Shown here: one piece after another, positions 8,616-17,435 of the stretch
Layout: the number at the start of each line of letters is the position of its first letter
Numbering within the stretch: position 1 is the first letter of the stretch
Source: Trichococcus sp. K1Tr
Lineage (GTDB): Bacteria; Bacillota; Bacilli; Lactobacillales; Aerococcaceae
Assembly (NCBI RefSeq): GCF_028309625.1
Contig: NZ_JAQMHR010000008.1
Span: forward strand, 83,679-147,678
Direction of reading: 5' to 3'
DNA: 64,000 nt
Notes under the pieces: model-generated
What the model was told of the DNA's origin: nothing
What the model saw: only the letters and a program-made list of their open reading frames with translations
Databases searched by the model: none
Made by a program: the position numbers and the translations under genes

Positions 8616-9755
8616 CTAATCTAATTTATCAACAATCAATGACAGATATAATTCAAATAAATCAGAATAAAAAAAAGGATTTTTTCCTGTAATCTCATGA
8701 ATTTTACTCAATCGGTATTGGACAGTATTACGATGGACATACAATTCAGCAGCCGTCTGCTTGCTGTTACCACTATTTTTTATATAGGAATCCAATGTAT
8801 TTTGTAATTCTAGGTTCTTATCATTCAGTTTCAGCTTATCATAACCCCGGAAAATAGAATTTTCCTTTATAGTAGGGATCATCTTTGATAAAAGTACATA
8901 TAAAGAAACATCTCGAAACTGAAAAATTCTTTGGGTGACTTTTAATTTTTCTCCAACAACTAGAGCGTCTTTTGCTTCTTCGTATGATTTCCACCATTCT
9001 TTATGCTCACTATAAAAACTGCCAATGGAAATTGATATTTCCAATCCCAATCTGTCTAACTTCGTTAACCAAATTTTCAAAACTTGCAATGTTTTTTCTT
9101 CATTCCAAATCCCGTCATTGAGACTTACTTTTTTTAGTATCACCATTTCTCCTGTGAACAGGGTGGTATATAAATCGTGTTCTTCAATTAATTCCTTCAG
9201 CATATCTGTTAAGCGGCTTAATAATCTCAATTCATCGGTATTGCCTTTGATTACAATAGCCACCCTTGGTTCATTCAAGTTTAACTGTAATATTTTGATT
9301 TTTTTATAGAACAGGGTGTCATATTTATACCCTTTATTTATCAATTGTGTGATAACTTCTCGGTTGATGCGTTCATCAAGTTGAAGTTCTTTCTCAAGAA
9401 TTGATTGTTCAATAATCATTTCAGCTGTCATTTTCACTAACTCGCCATAGCCTCTAATTTCATCTAATTTCCCTGTAATCCCTACTACACCTACAATTTC
9501 ATCCCCTATTACAATCGGTAAATTCAGACCTTCCTTTACGCCTCCCCATGGAAGAGCATCTTCTGATTTTACCTCTATGGATTGCTTTTTGCGGATAACT
9601 TCAACCGCTACTTCATGTTTCATGGATATTCTTTTCGGGTCCCCAGATCCTATGATTTTACCTTCGTTATCCATAACATTCACATTATACGGAAGTATTT
9701 TCATCGTGCGATTTACGATATTTTGAGAAATTTCTGATGTTAAAGTTGCATGCAT
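8616..9755 (-). CDS. CdaR-family sugar diacid regulator
   Basis: Transcription factor of about 379 aa. An N-terminal diacid-recognition domain (about residues 1-135, beginning MHATLTSEISQNIVNRTMKI) is followed by a degenerate GGDEF-like middle and a C-terminal PucR/CdaR helix-turn-helix (SKQTAAELYVHRNTVQYRLS). Such proteins activate glycerate, glucarate or galactarate genes in response to the acid. GAGGGAG precedes the ATG at 9755, which is preferred over the open frame reaching 9878. It is the first gene of the operon with the permease and glycerate kinase, so local activation is likely. Confidence 0.87.
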   Translation of the reverse strand: MHATLTSEISQNIVNRTMKILPYNVNVMDNEGKIIGSGDPKRISMKHEVAVEVIRKKQSIEVKSEDALPWGGVKEGLNLPIVIGDEIVGVVGITGKLDEIRGYGELVKMTAEMIIEQSILEKELQLDERINREVITQLINKGYKYDTLFYKKIKILQLNLNEPRVAIVIKGNTDELRLLSRLTDMLKELIEEHDLYTTLFTGEMVILKKVSLNDGIWNEEKTLQVLKIWLTKLDRLGLEISISIGSFYSEHKEWWKSYEEAKDALVVGEKLKVTQRIFQFRDVSLYVLLSKMIPTIKENSIFRGYDKLKLNDKNLELQNTLDSYIKNSGNSKQTAAELYVHRNTVQYRLSKIHEITGKNPFFYSDLFELYLSLIVDKLD

Positions 9756-10138
9756 ATTTCCACTCCCTCTCAATTCTCTTCGACAACGCATGTTTATATA
9801 CACCACTTTACAACTTTTCACGCTCATCGGGGCATAACCATACAAGCCACCCGTTGCCAATTGACCTTGTTCATTCATCAGACTAAGTACTGAATTTAAC
9901 TGCGTTAATAATTGTTTCGTTGTGACTCAATTATACCCGACCGAAAAGGTTCATGCTTTTTTGCGCTTACAGATACTACAGCAGCAAGGCTTTGAGATCG
10001 TTTTTTATGCGAGAAGTTTCAACTGTTTATTTCCAAACTAAAAAAAAAATCCCCATAACCGCGTATACAACGCGACTTATGGGGATATTTCGTTTTAAAT
10101 TTATCAAGGTCAGTCAGCCAAGACAATAATACTAGATA
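9756..10138. other. Intergenic region upstream of the cdaR-type gene
   Basis: It holds the presumed promoter of the glycerate operon and the terminator of the PTS operon at its right end. No small gene or repeat is recognised. Confidence 0.6.
10041..10087 (-). terminator. Terminator of the first mannose-family PTS operon
   Basis: On the minus strand ATCCCCATAA pairs with TTATGGGGAT, with a CGCG inner stem, followed by a run of nine T residues. Confidence 0.85.
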
Positions 10139-10975
10139 CTAATAAGACAATCCTGGGTTGAAGAATCCAACCAATACGCCGACAAAGGCAACGACTACCA
10201 AGATCAACATGACTTTGATCGGTGACATATTCTTTTTGGACAGCAAATACCAGCAGCCTACTACAAAGGAAGCAGTCAATAAGCCTGGGTATACGGAGTC
10301 GAATTTGTCTTGCAGCGTCAAAATGCTGTTTCCGTCTGATCCAATCAACGCGAACGATGTTTTGACACTTACCCAAGTAGCTGCAACCGCCCCGATGACC
10401 ATTCCGCCTAATAAAGTGATCGATTCACGTAACGCCAACCCTTGTGGTCCTACTAAGAAATCAACAGCTTTACCGCCTAGTTCATAGCCTTTGAAGTAAA
10501 GGAATTTCATCCCGAAGTAGGCAATCAGGTTCCACACGATCATGTAGAAAATTGCGCCTAAGGGTGAGCCATCCGTAGATAAGCCCAGTGCGATACCGAG
10601 TAGAATCGGAATCAACGTTCCAACGATCAGAGAATCACCGATACCTGCCAAAGGACCCATCAGACCAGCACGTAAACCATTGATCGTTTCATCATCAACA
10701 TCCGCTGCCCCGTTGGCACGAGCAACTTCCAACCCTGCTGTGATACCGACTACGACTGTACCTATTTGTGGTTCCGTATTGAAGAAGGCAGTATAGGTCT
10801 TCATCGATTTTGCTTGATCTTCTTTTTTATCATAGAGTTCTTCAACGATCGGCAGCATCGAACATAGATAGCCAAATGTTTGCATATGTTCTTGGGAGAA
10901 ACAGGTCAGGTTTCCGTAATACCAGTTGTGAAAAGATTTCGTCAATGTTTTTTTGCTTAATTCCTTAGCCATCAT
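10139..10975 (-). CDS. PTS mannose-family EIID component
   Basis: Membrane component of about 278 aa of a mannose/sorbose/N-acetylgalactosamine-type phosphotransferase permease. EIID hallmarks are the N-terminal LTKSFHNWYYGNLTCFSQE and the MGPLAGIGDSLIVGTL region. The C-terminus is hydrophobic, ending in GVLVGFFNPGL. The ATG at 10975 has GGAGG nine bases upstream, and the EIIC stop codon lies just before it, indicating coupled translation. Last gene of IIA-IIB-IIC-IID. Confidence 0.92.
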   Translation of the reverse strand: MMAKELSKKTLTKSFHNWYYGNLTCFSQEHMQTFGYLCSMLPIVEELYDKKEDQAKSMKTYTAFFNTEPQIGTVVVGITAGLEVARANGAADVDDETINGLRAGLMGPLAGIGDSLIVGTLIPILLGIALGLSTDGSPLGAIFYMIVWNLIAYFGMKFLYFKGYELGGKAVDFLVGPQGLALRESITLLGGMVIGAVAATWVSVKTSFALIGSDGNSILTLQDKFDSVYPGLLTASFVVGCWYLLSKKNMSPIKVMLILVVVAFVGVLVGFFNPGLSY

Positions 10976-10976
10976 C

Positions 10977-11810
10977 TTAAATGTCCTCCTCTTCATCGCC
11001 GCTTACTGAAACCACTCTTTGCAATGACAGCAGTTTGATGCGATAGTTGATTAACGCAAACATAGCCGCAACCACTGTCGCTGAAACCAAGTTGATCCCT
11101 AATGAAGCAGCCAACGTAAAGCCAAAGAAGAAGGGAATAAAGTCTACTGCTTTGGTAACGATTTGTTTCAACAGAATCGCAATCCCGACGCAAGGAAGCA
11201 AGGATCCGACTGTGAATAAAGTTTTCATTGCCAAGCCGTCCATCGGTAAGGTTTCTTTGATCAACTCAACAACATCGGCTCCCAATTTACACATGATCAA
11301 GGTTGGGATAAAGGAGAAGAAGAAATGAGAAATCCAAGGCAAGCCCATATTGACTGCATATAGCTTACGGAATTCGCCTTTTTCCACCGCTTTCCAACCG
11401 ATGTGTTGCCATGCCAAGTTAGCTGTTGCAGTTCCGTAAAATAATACGGTACCCAAAGTCCCGACCATCGTACCGAATGATGTAGCCAATGCTGCACCTT
11501 CCACGCTAAGAGCCGCCAAGCCATAGCTTTTTAGAGCGACCATCGCAAGCGGGATACCGATATAACTGACCGCGCGAACGTCAGCTGAGACCGTTCCACC
11601 AGGAGTGACCAATGCGATGTACACGATTTGCATTGCAGCACCGACTAAAATACCCGTTTGGATATCGCCTAAAATAATGCCTGATACTAAACCACCGATT
11701 AAAGGACGACCTAATGTATAATTTCCGAATGATGTACCGCCTAAACCAGGCATACTTGATAAGCAGGCGAACAGCCCTAGCATAGCTGCTTGAATCCAAC
11801 TGATTGTCAT
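10977..11810 (-). CDS. PTS mannose-family EIIC component
   Basis: Integral membrane sugar channel of 277 aa, typical of sorbose/mannose-type EIIC. It contains GGLVSGIILGDIQTGILVGAAMQIVYIAL, broken here only by length, and LVTPGGTVSADVRAV. The protein is hydrophobic throughout and ends in an acidic tail (GDEEEDI) that overlaps the ribosome site of the EIID gene. Substrate specificity cannot be read with confidence; the neighbouring sugar-binding sensor operon suggests a regulated sugar. Confidence 0.9.
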   Translation of the reverse strand: MTISWIQAAMLGLFACLSSMPGLGGTSFGNYTLGRPLIGGLVSGIILGDIQTGILVGAAMQIVYIALVTPGGTVSADVRAVSYIGIPLAMVALKSYGLAALSVEGAALATSFGTMVGTLGTVLFYGTATANLAWQHIGWKAVEKGEFRKLYAVNMGLPWISHFFFSFIPTLIMCKLGADVVELIKETLPMDGLAMKTLFTVGSLLPCVGIAILLKQIVTKAVDFIPFFFGFTLAASLGINLVSATVVAAMFALINYRIKLLSLQRVVSVSGDEEEDI

Positions 11811-11834
11811 GATTGCTTCTCCCCTTTTGTTTTA

Positions 11835-12329
11835 TTATTTAAAACCGAATTTGCTTCTGAAATTTTCCCATGTTCCGATCGAAACATCAGGCAACAAGGC
11901 AAACTTAATTTTGTAACCAGCTTGATATATCTCTTCAAAGGCTTCTGCTTCTGCTTGTGTGATCGATTGGTTATTCCCTAATTTCGTAGCACCTTCACGG
12001 TCATTGCACGGACCTACGATTACAGTGTCGATTCCGGGTTTGAATTTTTGATCCACCAAAATCTTTTTCATGTCCAAAGGATCTTTGGTGATCAGGAAAT
12101 AGCGATCTTTGCTGTCCAATACTTTTTGATTTTTTTGTTGCCATTCCTCATTGGTCCAAATGAACGTTTTTAAACCACTGGCACTCTTATAGGCCGCTTT
12201 TAAAACGTCACTCTGAGCTGCTTTATCATTCACAGCTACCAACCCGTCACAAGGGAACTCTTTTGCCCAACGCGTACATGTTTGCCCGTGAATCATACGA
12301 TCATCAATCCGAATAAATGATACTGTCAT
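11835..12329 (-). CDS. PTS mannose-family EIIB component
   Basis: Cytoplasmic phosphocarrier of 164 aa. The phosphorylated histidine is in the N-terminal motif RIDDRMIHGQ, near residue 14. It takes phosphate from EIIA and gives it to the sugar moving through EIIC/EIID. GAGGAAAG precedes the ATG. It lies between the IIA and IIC genes of the same operon. Confidence 0.92.
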   Translation of the reverse strand: MTVSFIRIDDRMIHGQTCTRWAKEFPCDGLVAVNDKAAQSDVLKAAYKSASGLKTFIWTNEEWQQKNQKVLDSKDRYFLITKDPLDMKKILVDQKFKPGIDTVIVGPCNDREGATKLGNNQSITQAEAEAFEEIYQAGYKIKFALLPDVSIGTWENFRSKFGFK

Positions 12330-12343
12330 TTCTCTTTCCTCCT

Positions 12344-12769
12344 CTAAATTTCATCGTCTTCTTCTGGTTGTTCTAATTTGAATTCCTGCAAAGCTGCTTT
12401 CGCTTCGGATACGACCGTAGCGGTAAAAGTTTCTTTATCCAAGCTGTCTTTCATCAAAACGGAAGTTAAAGCCAATGGCAAGTTCATACCGCCGATAGTA
12501 ATTGTATTGGCAAGTTTGCCTTCATCCGCTAAAACATTCAATGAAGTTGTCAAAGGTGAGCCGCCTACAATATCAGCAAGCAAGATGATTTCATCCTCCC
12601 CAGTCACAGCTTGAACAGCTTGCTTGAACATCAAAGCAAACTCATCTGCTGTTTTCCCATCAGGCAATCCAACTGCGATCACATCATCCCGTTTTCCAGC
12701 CAGCATATCCAACGATGTCTTTAAGCCCGTCGCAAAATCGCCGTGGCTTACCAGAACCACATATTTCAA
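12344..12769 (-). CDS. PTS mannose-family EIIA component, TTG start
   Basis: Phosphocarrier of about 141 aa. The active histidine lies in VSHGDFATGL, and LADIVGGSPLTTS is the usual second motif. I place the start at the TTG at 12769 because AAGGAGG lies eight bases upstream and the family normally begins a few residues before the histidine motif; an upstream TTG at 12796 has no such site. First gene of the operon, with an operator-like palindrome and a CcpA-like box just upstream. Confidence 0.87.
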   Translation of the reverse strand: MKYVVLVSHGDFATGLKTSLDMLAGKRDDVIAVGLPDGKTADEFALMFKQAVQAVTGEDEIILLADIVGGSPLTTSLNVLADEGKLANTITIGGMNLPLALTSVLMKDSLDKETFTATVVSEAKAALQEFKLEQPEEDDEI

Positions 12770-12820
12770 ATTGTTTTCCTCCTTCACGTATATCAATTAG
12801 CCTCTAAAGAATACCACCCA

Positions 12821-12834
12821 TCGAAGCGCTTGCA
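12821..12834. promoter_or_regulatory. Catabolite-response-like box upstream of the PTS operon
   Basis: On the minus strand TGCAAGCGCTTCGA matches the CcpA operator consensus at about 12 of 14 positions. It lies about 50 bases upstream of the EIIA start. Confidence 0.5.
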
Positions 12835-12842
12835 TCGTGTCG

Positions 12843-12874
12843 CGTGTCAACACATTCATGTGACATTTGACACG
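12843..12874. promoter_or_regulatory. Operator-like inverted repeat TGTCA-N11-TGACA (PTS operon)
   Basis: TGTCA (12845-12849) and TGACA (12861-12865) are 11 bases apart. A second symmetry, CGTGTCAA with TTGACACG (12843-12874), overlaps it. The same TGTCA-N11-TGACA spacing recurs upstream of the sensory operon, so this is a good candidate site for its response regulator. The position, upstream of a weak promoter, suits an activator. Confidence 0.55.
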
Positions 12875-12920
12875 AAATAATTAAAACTGTTCACTACCGG
12901 ACTGCGGTTTAGCGGTGGAA

Positions 12921-13001
12921 TTCCCCGCCAAATTGGGTTTGGAGGTCTATCTCGTATTGTCCGCGGACGTTTTTCCCCGCCAAAAGGGTTTTGGCGGGGA
13001 A
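12921..13001. repeat. Two hairpin repeats 52 bases apart
   Basis: A perfect palindrome with 13-base arms (TTCCCCGCCAAAA and its complement) and a GGG loop lies at 12973-13001. A decayed copy starting with the same TTCCCCGCC lies at 12921-12945, exactly 52 bases upstream. A related hairpin is at 35151-35185. There is no T-run after either, so termination is unlikely to be their only role. Confidence 0.75.
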
Positions 13002-13029
13002 TCTCTGCGCATAAATTCAATTCCCATAC

Positions 13030-13080
13030 AAAAAAAAGCTGAATCAAAGCCAGAAAATACCGTTCTGGTTCTGATGCAGC
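13030..13080 (-). terminator. Terminator of the sensory operon
   Basis: On the minus strand GCTGCATCAGAACCAGAA pairs with TTCTGGCTTTGATTCAGC and is followed by a run of eight T residues, downstream of the second binding-protein gene. Confidence 0.8.
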
Positions 13081-13159
13081 CCCTATTTATGTTGCAGTCT
13101 CCAACGGATTACTCGGCGCTCAACAGACCTCATCCTCCGTGTGACATTTGTCATTCCGA

Positions 13160-14458
13160 TTATTTTAAAAGATTATCGATTTCTTTTTCGATATCGACCA
13201 GCTCATCATCAATTTTATTTTCATTCAAAGCATTCGTGATCAGATAATCGCATCTTTCGATGATATTGTTGTACTTTTTGAATTTCGGTTCGATCACCGC
13301 ATTTTCGATGATATCATCCAGTACATCTTGTTTTAAGGAATAATTGCTCATGGCATCCTGATCCAGCAGCCCTTTGGTGCTGTCGCTGGCCATCACACTC
13401 TTCAAAGCCGAAGCCCCTTGCGAATTTTCAAATAGTTCCTGTTGAATCTCTTGGTCGATCGTTAAGGTTTCAAGAAACTCAAAAGCTAATTGTTGCTGTG
13501 TCGTTTTGGAATTTATCGCTATCAAAGAGGTGGCTATTTGGGAAGTCTTTTGATTAGCGATTGTCCCGGGCATCGCCAAGCAACTCCATTTGAAAGTAGA
13601 GTATTTACTGACGCGATAAGGATATGGTTGATAAGTCCGGTATTGCGCAAACGTCAACGGGCAAAAAGCGACATTGCCTTTATCGAAGTCCTCTGACGAT
13701 ACTTGATAGCCTTTATTCAGATCTTTTAGTTTTTGAATATAGGATAAAGCTTCCCTTACATCGCTTTGATTCAGATTGCTTGAGGCACCCTCCTCATCAA
13801 ACAAGCTGATGCCATAACCATTGACCGCATCTTGCCATTTAAAACCATAGGAGCCATACTGATCGATCGTGCCATCACCATCCGTATCCTTGGTTACTTG
13901 TGCACAGATTTGATAAAATTCTTCGATCGTCCAATTACCCTCAGGTATCGCGATACCTTCCTTTTCCAACAGATCGCGATTGACGCACATCATGGTCGGG
14001 TTGATCTCATAGGGTAAGGCATATTGCGTATTTTGGTAACTGCCCGAACTGAGCGCACTTTCATAGAAGATATCAGTACTTACGTTGTTAGCTTTGATCA
14101 ATTCATCCAACGGCATCAATGCGCCCAATGAAGACAACTTATTGAAATCTTCAGCCAATACCATAAAAACATCCGGTTGCTCCCCGCTGGCGATATTGGA
14201 TGCCAACCAGGCTGAGTAATCTTGTTTCAAGATGCCGCTCTTATACTCTATCGTTACGTTAGGATGTTCCTTTTCGAATTTTTCGATGGCATCATCGATC
14301 ACTTTATAACTTTCCGCATTGTAGACATCCCAATTGCTGCCGGTGAACATCCCCAGCGTAATCGTGATTTCCCGGCGAGAGCTGACAAACAGATAGATCA
14401 TCAACAGACTAAAACCGATTAATGCGAGGAATACCTTTTTCATTTTAGTCATGATCAT
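13160..14458 (-). CDS. Membrane-anchored extracellular sugar-binding protein (ABC-type family 1)
   Basis: Solute-binding protein of 432 aa. A single hydrophobic segment near residues 7-26 is not followed by a lipobox cysteine, so it is probably anchored by an uncleaved transmembrane helix with its binding domain outside. The fold signature is seen in EKFEKEHPNVTIEYKSG, NIASGEQPDVFMV and NYSLKQDV. It starts inside the end of the response regulator gene, so translation is likely coupled. No ABC permease or ATPase is nearby. I infer that it presents sugar to the sensor kinase rather than to a transporter. Confidence 0.8.
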   Translation of the reverse strand: MIMTKMKKVFLALIGFSLLMIYLFVSSRREITITLGMFTGSNWDVYNAESYKVIDDAIEKFEKEHPNVTIEYKSGILKQDYSAWLASNIASGEQPDVFMVLAEDFNKLSSLGALMPLDELIKANNVSTDIFYESALSSGSYQNTQYALPYEINPTMMCVNRDLLEKEGIAIPEGNWTIEEFYQICAQVTKDTDGDGTIDQYGSYGFKWQDAVNGYGISLFDEEGASSNLNQSDVREALSYIQKLKDLNKGYQVSSEDFDKGNVAFCPLTFAQYRTYQPYPYRVSKYSTFKWSCLAMPGTIANQKTSQIATSLIAINSKTTQQQLAFEFLETLTIDQEIQQELFENSQGASALKSVMASDSTKGLLDQDAMSNYSLKQDVLDDIIENAVIEPKFKKYNNIIERCDYLITNALNENKIDDELVDIEKEIDNLLK

Positions 14459-15125
14459 TACCGAAATCTTTTGTCGTTTGACCCGTTTGGACTGCCCAAA
14501 TGGCCAGTTGGGTCCGATCCCTTAAATCCAATTTGGACAAAATGGTGCTGAGGTAATTCCGGACCGTTCCCTCCGACAAGAACAGCTTTTGCGATATTTC
14601 TTTGTTGGACAGGCCGAATCCCACTTGTTGGATGACCTTCATTTCACGGTTGGAGATATCCGCAACATTTTTGTCATCCACTTGGATCGCATAATTGCTG
14701 GTTACCATTTGCGAGAATTTTTTGAATACTTTGGTGGCGATATCCGGGTTGATCATCGCGCCCCCATTCACGACAGTCAGAATAGCCTGGTGCAGACCGT
14801 CCATGCTTACGCCTTTCAACAGATAACCGCTGGCGCCGTATTTCAAGGCACTGAACACAAACTCATCGTCATCAAAAGTAGTCAGGATAATGATTTTGAT
14901 GTCAGGGTATTGTTCCTTGACCATCTTGGTGCAGTAGACGCCATCCATCTTGGGCATTCGGATGTCCATCAGGATAAGGTCCGGACGGCATTTTTTGATG
15001 CTTTCCAGCACTTCAAACCCATCAGCTACGGTAGAGACAACTTCAATACCCGGTTTGGTCGATAAAACAATTTCCAGGGATTGTCTAATCAACTCTTGAT
15101 CATCGGCAATCATTACTTTAATCAT
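14445..15125 (-). CDS. NarL/FixJ-family response regulator
   Basis: Response regulator of 226 aa. The receiver domain carries the acidic pair ADD at residues 7-9, the phosphorylated Asp54 in LMDIRMPKMDG and the conserved Lys in YLLKG. The C-terminal LuxR-type helix-turn-helix reads FGLSNKEISQKLFLSEGTVR. GGGGAGC precedes the ATG. It overlaps the histidine kinase upstream and the binding-protein gene downstream. Likely targets are the TGTCA-N11-TGACA sites in front of its own operon and of the PTS operon. Confidence 0.92.
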   Translation of the reverse strand: MIKVMIADDQELIRQSLEIVLSTKPGIEVVSTVADGFEVLESIKKCRPDLILMDIRMPKMDGVYCTKMVKEQYPDIKIIILTTFDDDEFVFSALKYGASGYLLKGVSMDGLHQAILTVVNGGAMINPDIATKVFKKFSQMVTSNYAIQVDDKNVADISNREMKVIQQVGFGLSNKEISQKLFLSEGTVRNYLSTILSKLDLRDRTQLAIWAVQTGQTTKDFGNDHD

Positions 15126-16416
15126 AATTTGCTCCCCTTTCGATCGGTATTTCTATGGCAGTCCGGAAACCGTTCTCGCCAGAAAATCTGATCGTACCGT
15201 TTAAAATCGATACGCGTTCACACATCTGCTTTAACCCATAACCACATTTAATGCTTTCACAGCCCGTCCCATTATCTTGGATGATGATGACATATTCATT
15301 ATCGTAGACAAACATATTGATTTCAATCTCTGTGGCATGCCCGTGCCGCAAAGAATTGGTGATCGATTCTTGGATCATCCTGAAAATAATGTCCTCTTTG
15401 GTATTCTCAATATCAACATTATCCCATTTGTAATATAAATCTATTTTCAGATTGGATACGCCTTCATACTCGGCGATCATTTTGGTCAATCCATCTTTCA
15501 GCGTGCTGTCTTCCAAAACGCCCGGGCGCAATTTATACAAGGAACGCCGCACATCTTTGATGCCCATCCTGACAACGTCGCTGACCAGCAACAGTTGCTG
15601 TTTCGTTTTTTCCGGATCGATATCAATGATGGCAATGCAGGCATCGACACCCGCCGATATTCCGGTCAGAGCATGGCCCAGCGTATCGTGTATTTCCCTG
15701 GAGATTCTTTTCCGTTCGTTATCTTCGCCGATTTTTTCAGTCAGATTGGCATAGTTCTTCAATTCGACATTTACGCGTGAGACCATCGCCAACTGTTCTC
15801 CGACCCGTTGTTTTTCTTTTTGTTGGACAAATAAAGAAGTCGCCAGAAAAGAAATGAAGCCAACGATATTCAGCGAAGCAAGGATGTTTCTGAAGAACAA
15901 GATCAACGTTCTGGCTCCGCTGGGATAAAAATTAATATAGGTTTCAATCGATGGCATTCTGACAATGAGCGAAAGAATGGCATAATCAGAGATGATCAGC
16001 AGGCCAAAGCTGATGATCAGCAGTGCCGGCCAATATTTAATTTTCTTTGTATTGTACAAAATATCTGCGAACACCAACAACACGATGCCATTGTAACTGC
16101 CGTTCAAAACGATGATCAATGTGATCATCACGATAATTTCCAGATAGATCAGCCAATAAACGATGTAACTGTCTTTCGTGCGGAAGTACATGCTCGCCAG
16201 TAATACCAAAAACAACAGAATCGCCCCAAAAAAAGTCTTTTCCGGAGCCGGAGGCACATAAGACAGGTTTTCCAAAAAAGCCGAGGCATACCCATGTGCT
16301 TGCAAGTATTTAGTTGAAAGTAAAAAGATGGAGGCATTAAACAATACGATAATAAAATTCAGTAGCAATAAGGAATTATGAATATACGCTATATGCTTCG
16401 TTCCTAAATTTTTCAT
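15118..16416 (-). CDS. Membrane histidine kinase, NarL-partner (HisKA_3) type
   Basis: Sensor kinase of about 432 aa. Six or seven hydrophobic segments fill the first 190 residues and leave no large extracellular domain. The HisKA_3 box is RISREIHDTLGHAL (His about 243), and the ATPase domain shows DNGTGCESIKCGYGLKQM. The ATG at 16416 overlaps the stop of the preceding binding-protein gene (TAATG) and has GGGGTGG upstream. Since the kinase lacks its own sensory ectodomain, I infer that the two co-transcribed extracellular binding proteins detect the sugar for it. Confidence 0.88.
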   Translation of the reverse strand: MKNLGTKHIAYIHNSLLLLNFIIVLFNASIFLLSTKYLQAHGYASAFLENLSYVPPAPEKTFFGAILLFLVLLASMYFRTKDSYIVYWLIYLEIIVMITLIIVLNGSYNGIVLLVFADILYNTKKIKYWPALLIISFGLLIISDYAILSLIVRMPSIETYINFYPSGARTLILFFRNILASLNIVGFISFLATSLFVQQKEKQRVGEQLAMVSRVNVELKNYANLTEKIGEDNERKRISREIHDTLGHALTGISAGVDACIAIIDIDPEKTKQQLLLVSDVVRMGIKDVRRSLYKLRPGVLEDSTLKDGLTKMIAEYEGVSNLKIDLYYKWDNVDIENTKEDIIFRMIQESITNSLRHGHATEIEINMFVYDNEYVIIIQDNGTGCESIKCGYGLKQMCERVSILNGTIRFSGENGFRTAIEIPIERGANYD

Positions 16417-17372
16417 TATTGCCACCCCGAAATGTCATATTCGCTGATGTTGTTCTTGGTTATTAAGGTAACCGGCACAACAATCGACTTTTCATATTGT
16501 TCATAATTAACAATTTTATAGGCTGCTTCAATCGCTTTTGCCCCCATCGTAGTAGGCGATTGCGCTGCAGTTCCCTGGACTTCATCACTGTCAATCAATA
16601 GTTTTTTCATATCCGGTGAACCATCCACGCCATAGACCAGTACTTCATGATTGATTTGTTTATCTTTTATTGCCGCCAAAGCACCCAATGCACTGGGGTC
16701 ATTTAAAGCCATGACAACATCGAAATCGATTTTTTTATCAATGATTTCCATCATGACGGGCATCGCGACTTCCGTTTGGCCCAAACACTCTTCGCTTGCA
16801 ACAACCTTGTAATTGTCATTATCTTTGATCGTGTCCAGAAAGCCGTTGATCCGGTCAACAGAGGATAAAGCAGCGCTGTGTTTCAAAAGCACAATCTTTG
16901 CCGAAGACAGATTGCGCATCATATCCTTGGCACACTGCACGCCGGCATCATAATTATTGGACAAAACCGTCGTGTCGGCAATGGTGTCGTCATCCAGCTG
17001 CGCATCAATGACAATGATCTTGATGCCTTTTTCCTTGGCTTTTTTCAAAGACTCATTCACTTTCGAATAATCAACGGGGTTGATGATCAATACATCAATT
17101 CCCATCTCGATCAAGTCATTGATTTGTTCGTTTTGTTTCTCGACATCCAGAGCCGGATCACGGGTATATAAGATATCCCCACGATCATTGATTTGTTTTT
17201 CTATTTCATCTGTTATGGCCTTATAAAAGCTATTGTTCATTGTCATATATGTAGCGCCAAAAACAATTTTTTCACTGTCGTATCTGACGAATTTATAATT
17301 ATAATAGATGGATGAAACCGCGATGACACAAACAGAGACAATCAGAACCATCATTTTGCTTACATTTCTCAT
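16416..17372 (-). CDS. Membrane-anchored periplasmic-binding-protein-like sugar sensor (ribose/galactose type)
   Basis: Sugar-binding protein of about 318 aa of the type related to RbsB and LacI. A single N-terminal hydrophobic segment (VLIVSVCVIAVSSIYYN) lacks a lipobox, so the protein is probably tethered. Binding-domain motifs include GATYMTMNNSFYKAITDEI, IDVLIINPVDYSKV and GVDGSPDMKKL. The ATG at 17372 is preferred because of the purine-rich GAGG site; the open frame extends to 17396. First gene of the operon with the kinase, regulator and second binding protein. No transporter genes accompany it. Confidence 0.85.
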   Translation of the reverse strand: MRNVSKMMVLIVSVCVIAVSSIYYNYKFVRYDSEKIVFGATYMTMNNSFYKAITDEIEKQINDRGDILYTRDPALDVEKQNEQINDLIEMGIDVLIINPVDYSKVNESLKKAKEKGIKIIVIDAQLDDDTIADTTVLSNNYDAGVQCAKDMMRNLSSAKIVLLKHSAALSSVDRINGFLDTIKDNDNYKVVASEECLGQTEVAMPVMMEIIDKKIDFDVVMALNDPSALGALAAIKDKQINHEVLVYGVDGSPDMKKLLIDSDEVQGTAAQSPTTMGAKAIEAAYKIVNYEQYEKSIVVPVTLITKNNISEYDISGWQ

Positions 17373-17406
17373 CAAATCCTCACCCTCCCACCTCACAGTC
17401 TATATA

Positions 17407-17435
17407 CTTTTGTCACATATGTAAATTGACAAAAG
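17407..17435. promoter_or_regulatory. Operator-like inverted repeat TGTCA-N11-TGACA (sensory operon)
   Basis: CTTTTGTCA (17407-17415) and TGACAAAAG (17427-17435) are perfect 9-base arms around 11 bases. On the minus strand it overlaps a candidate promoter, TTTACA-N17-TAGACT. The core matches the palindrome before the PTS operon in both half-sites and spacing, which suggests autoregulation by the NarL-type regulator. Confidence 0.6.

Noticed and set aside
13160..17372. ABC sugar importer in the sensory operon
   Set aside because: Two binding proteins are present but no permease or ATPase, and a two-component system takes their place.
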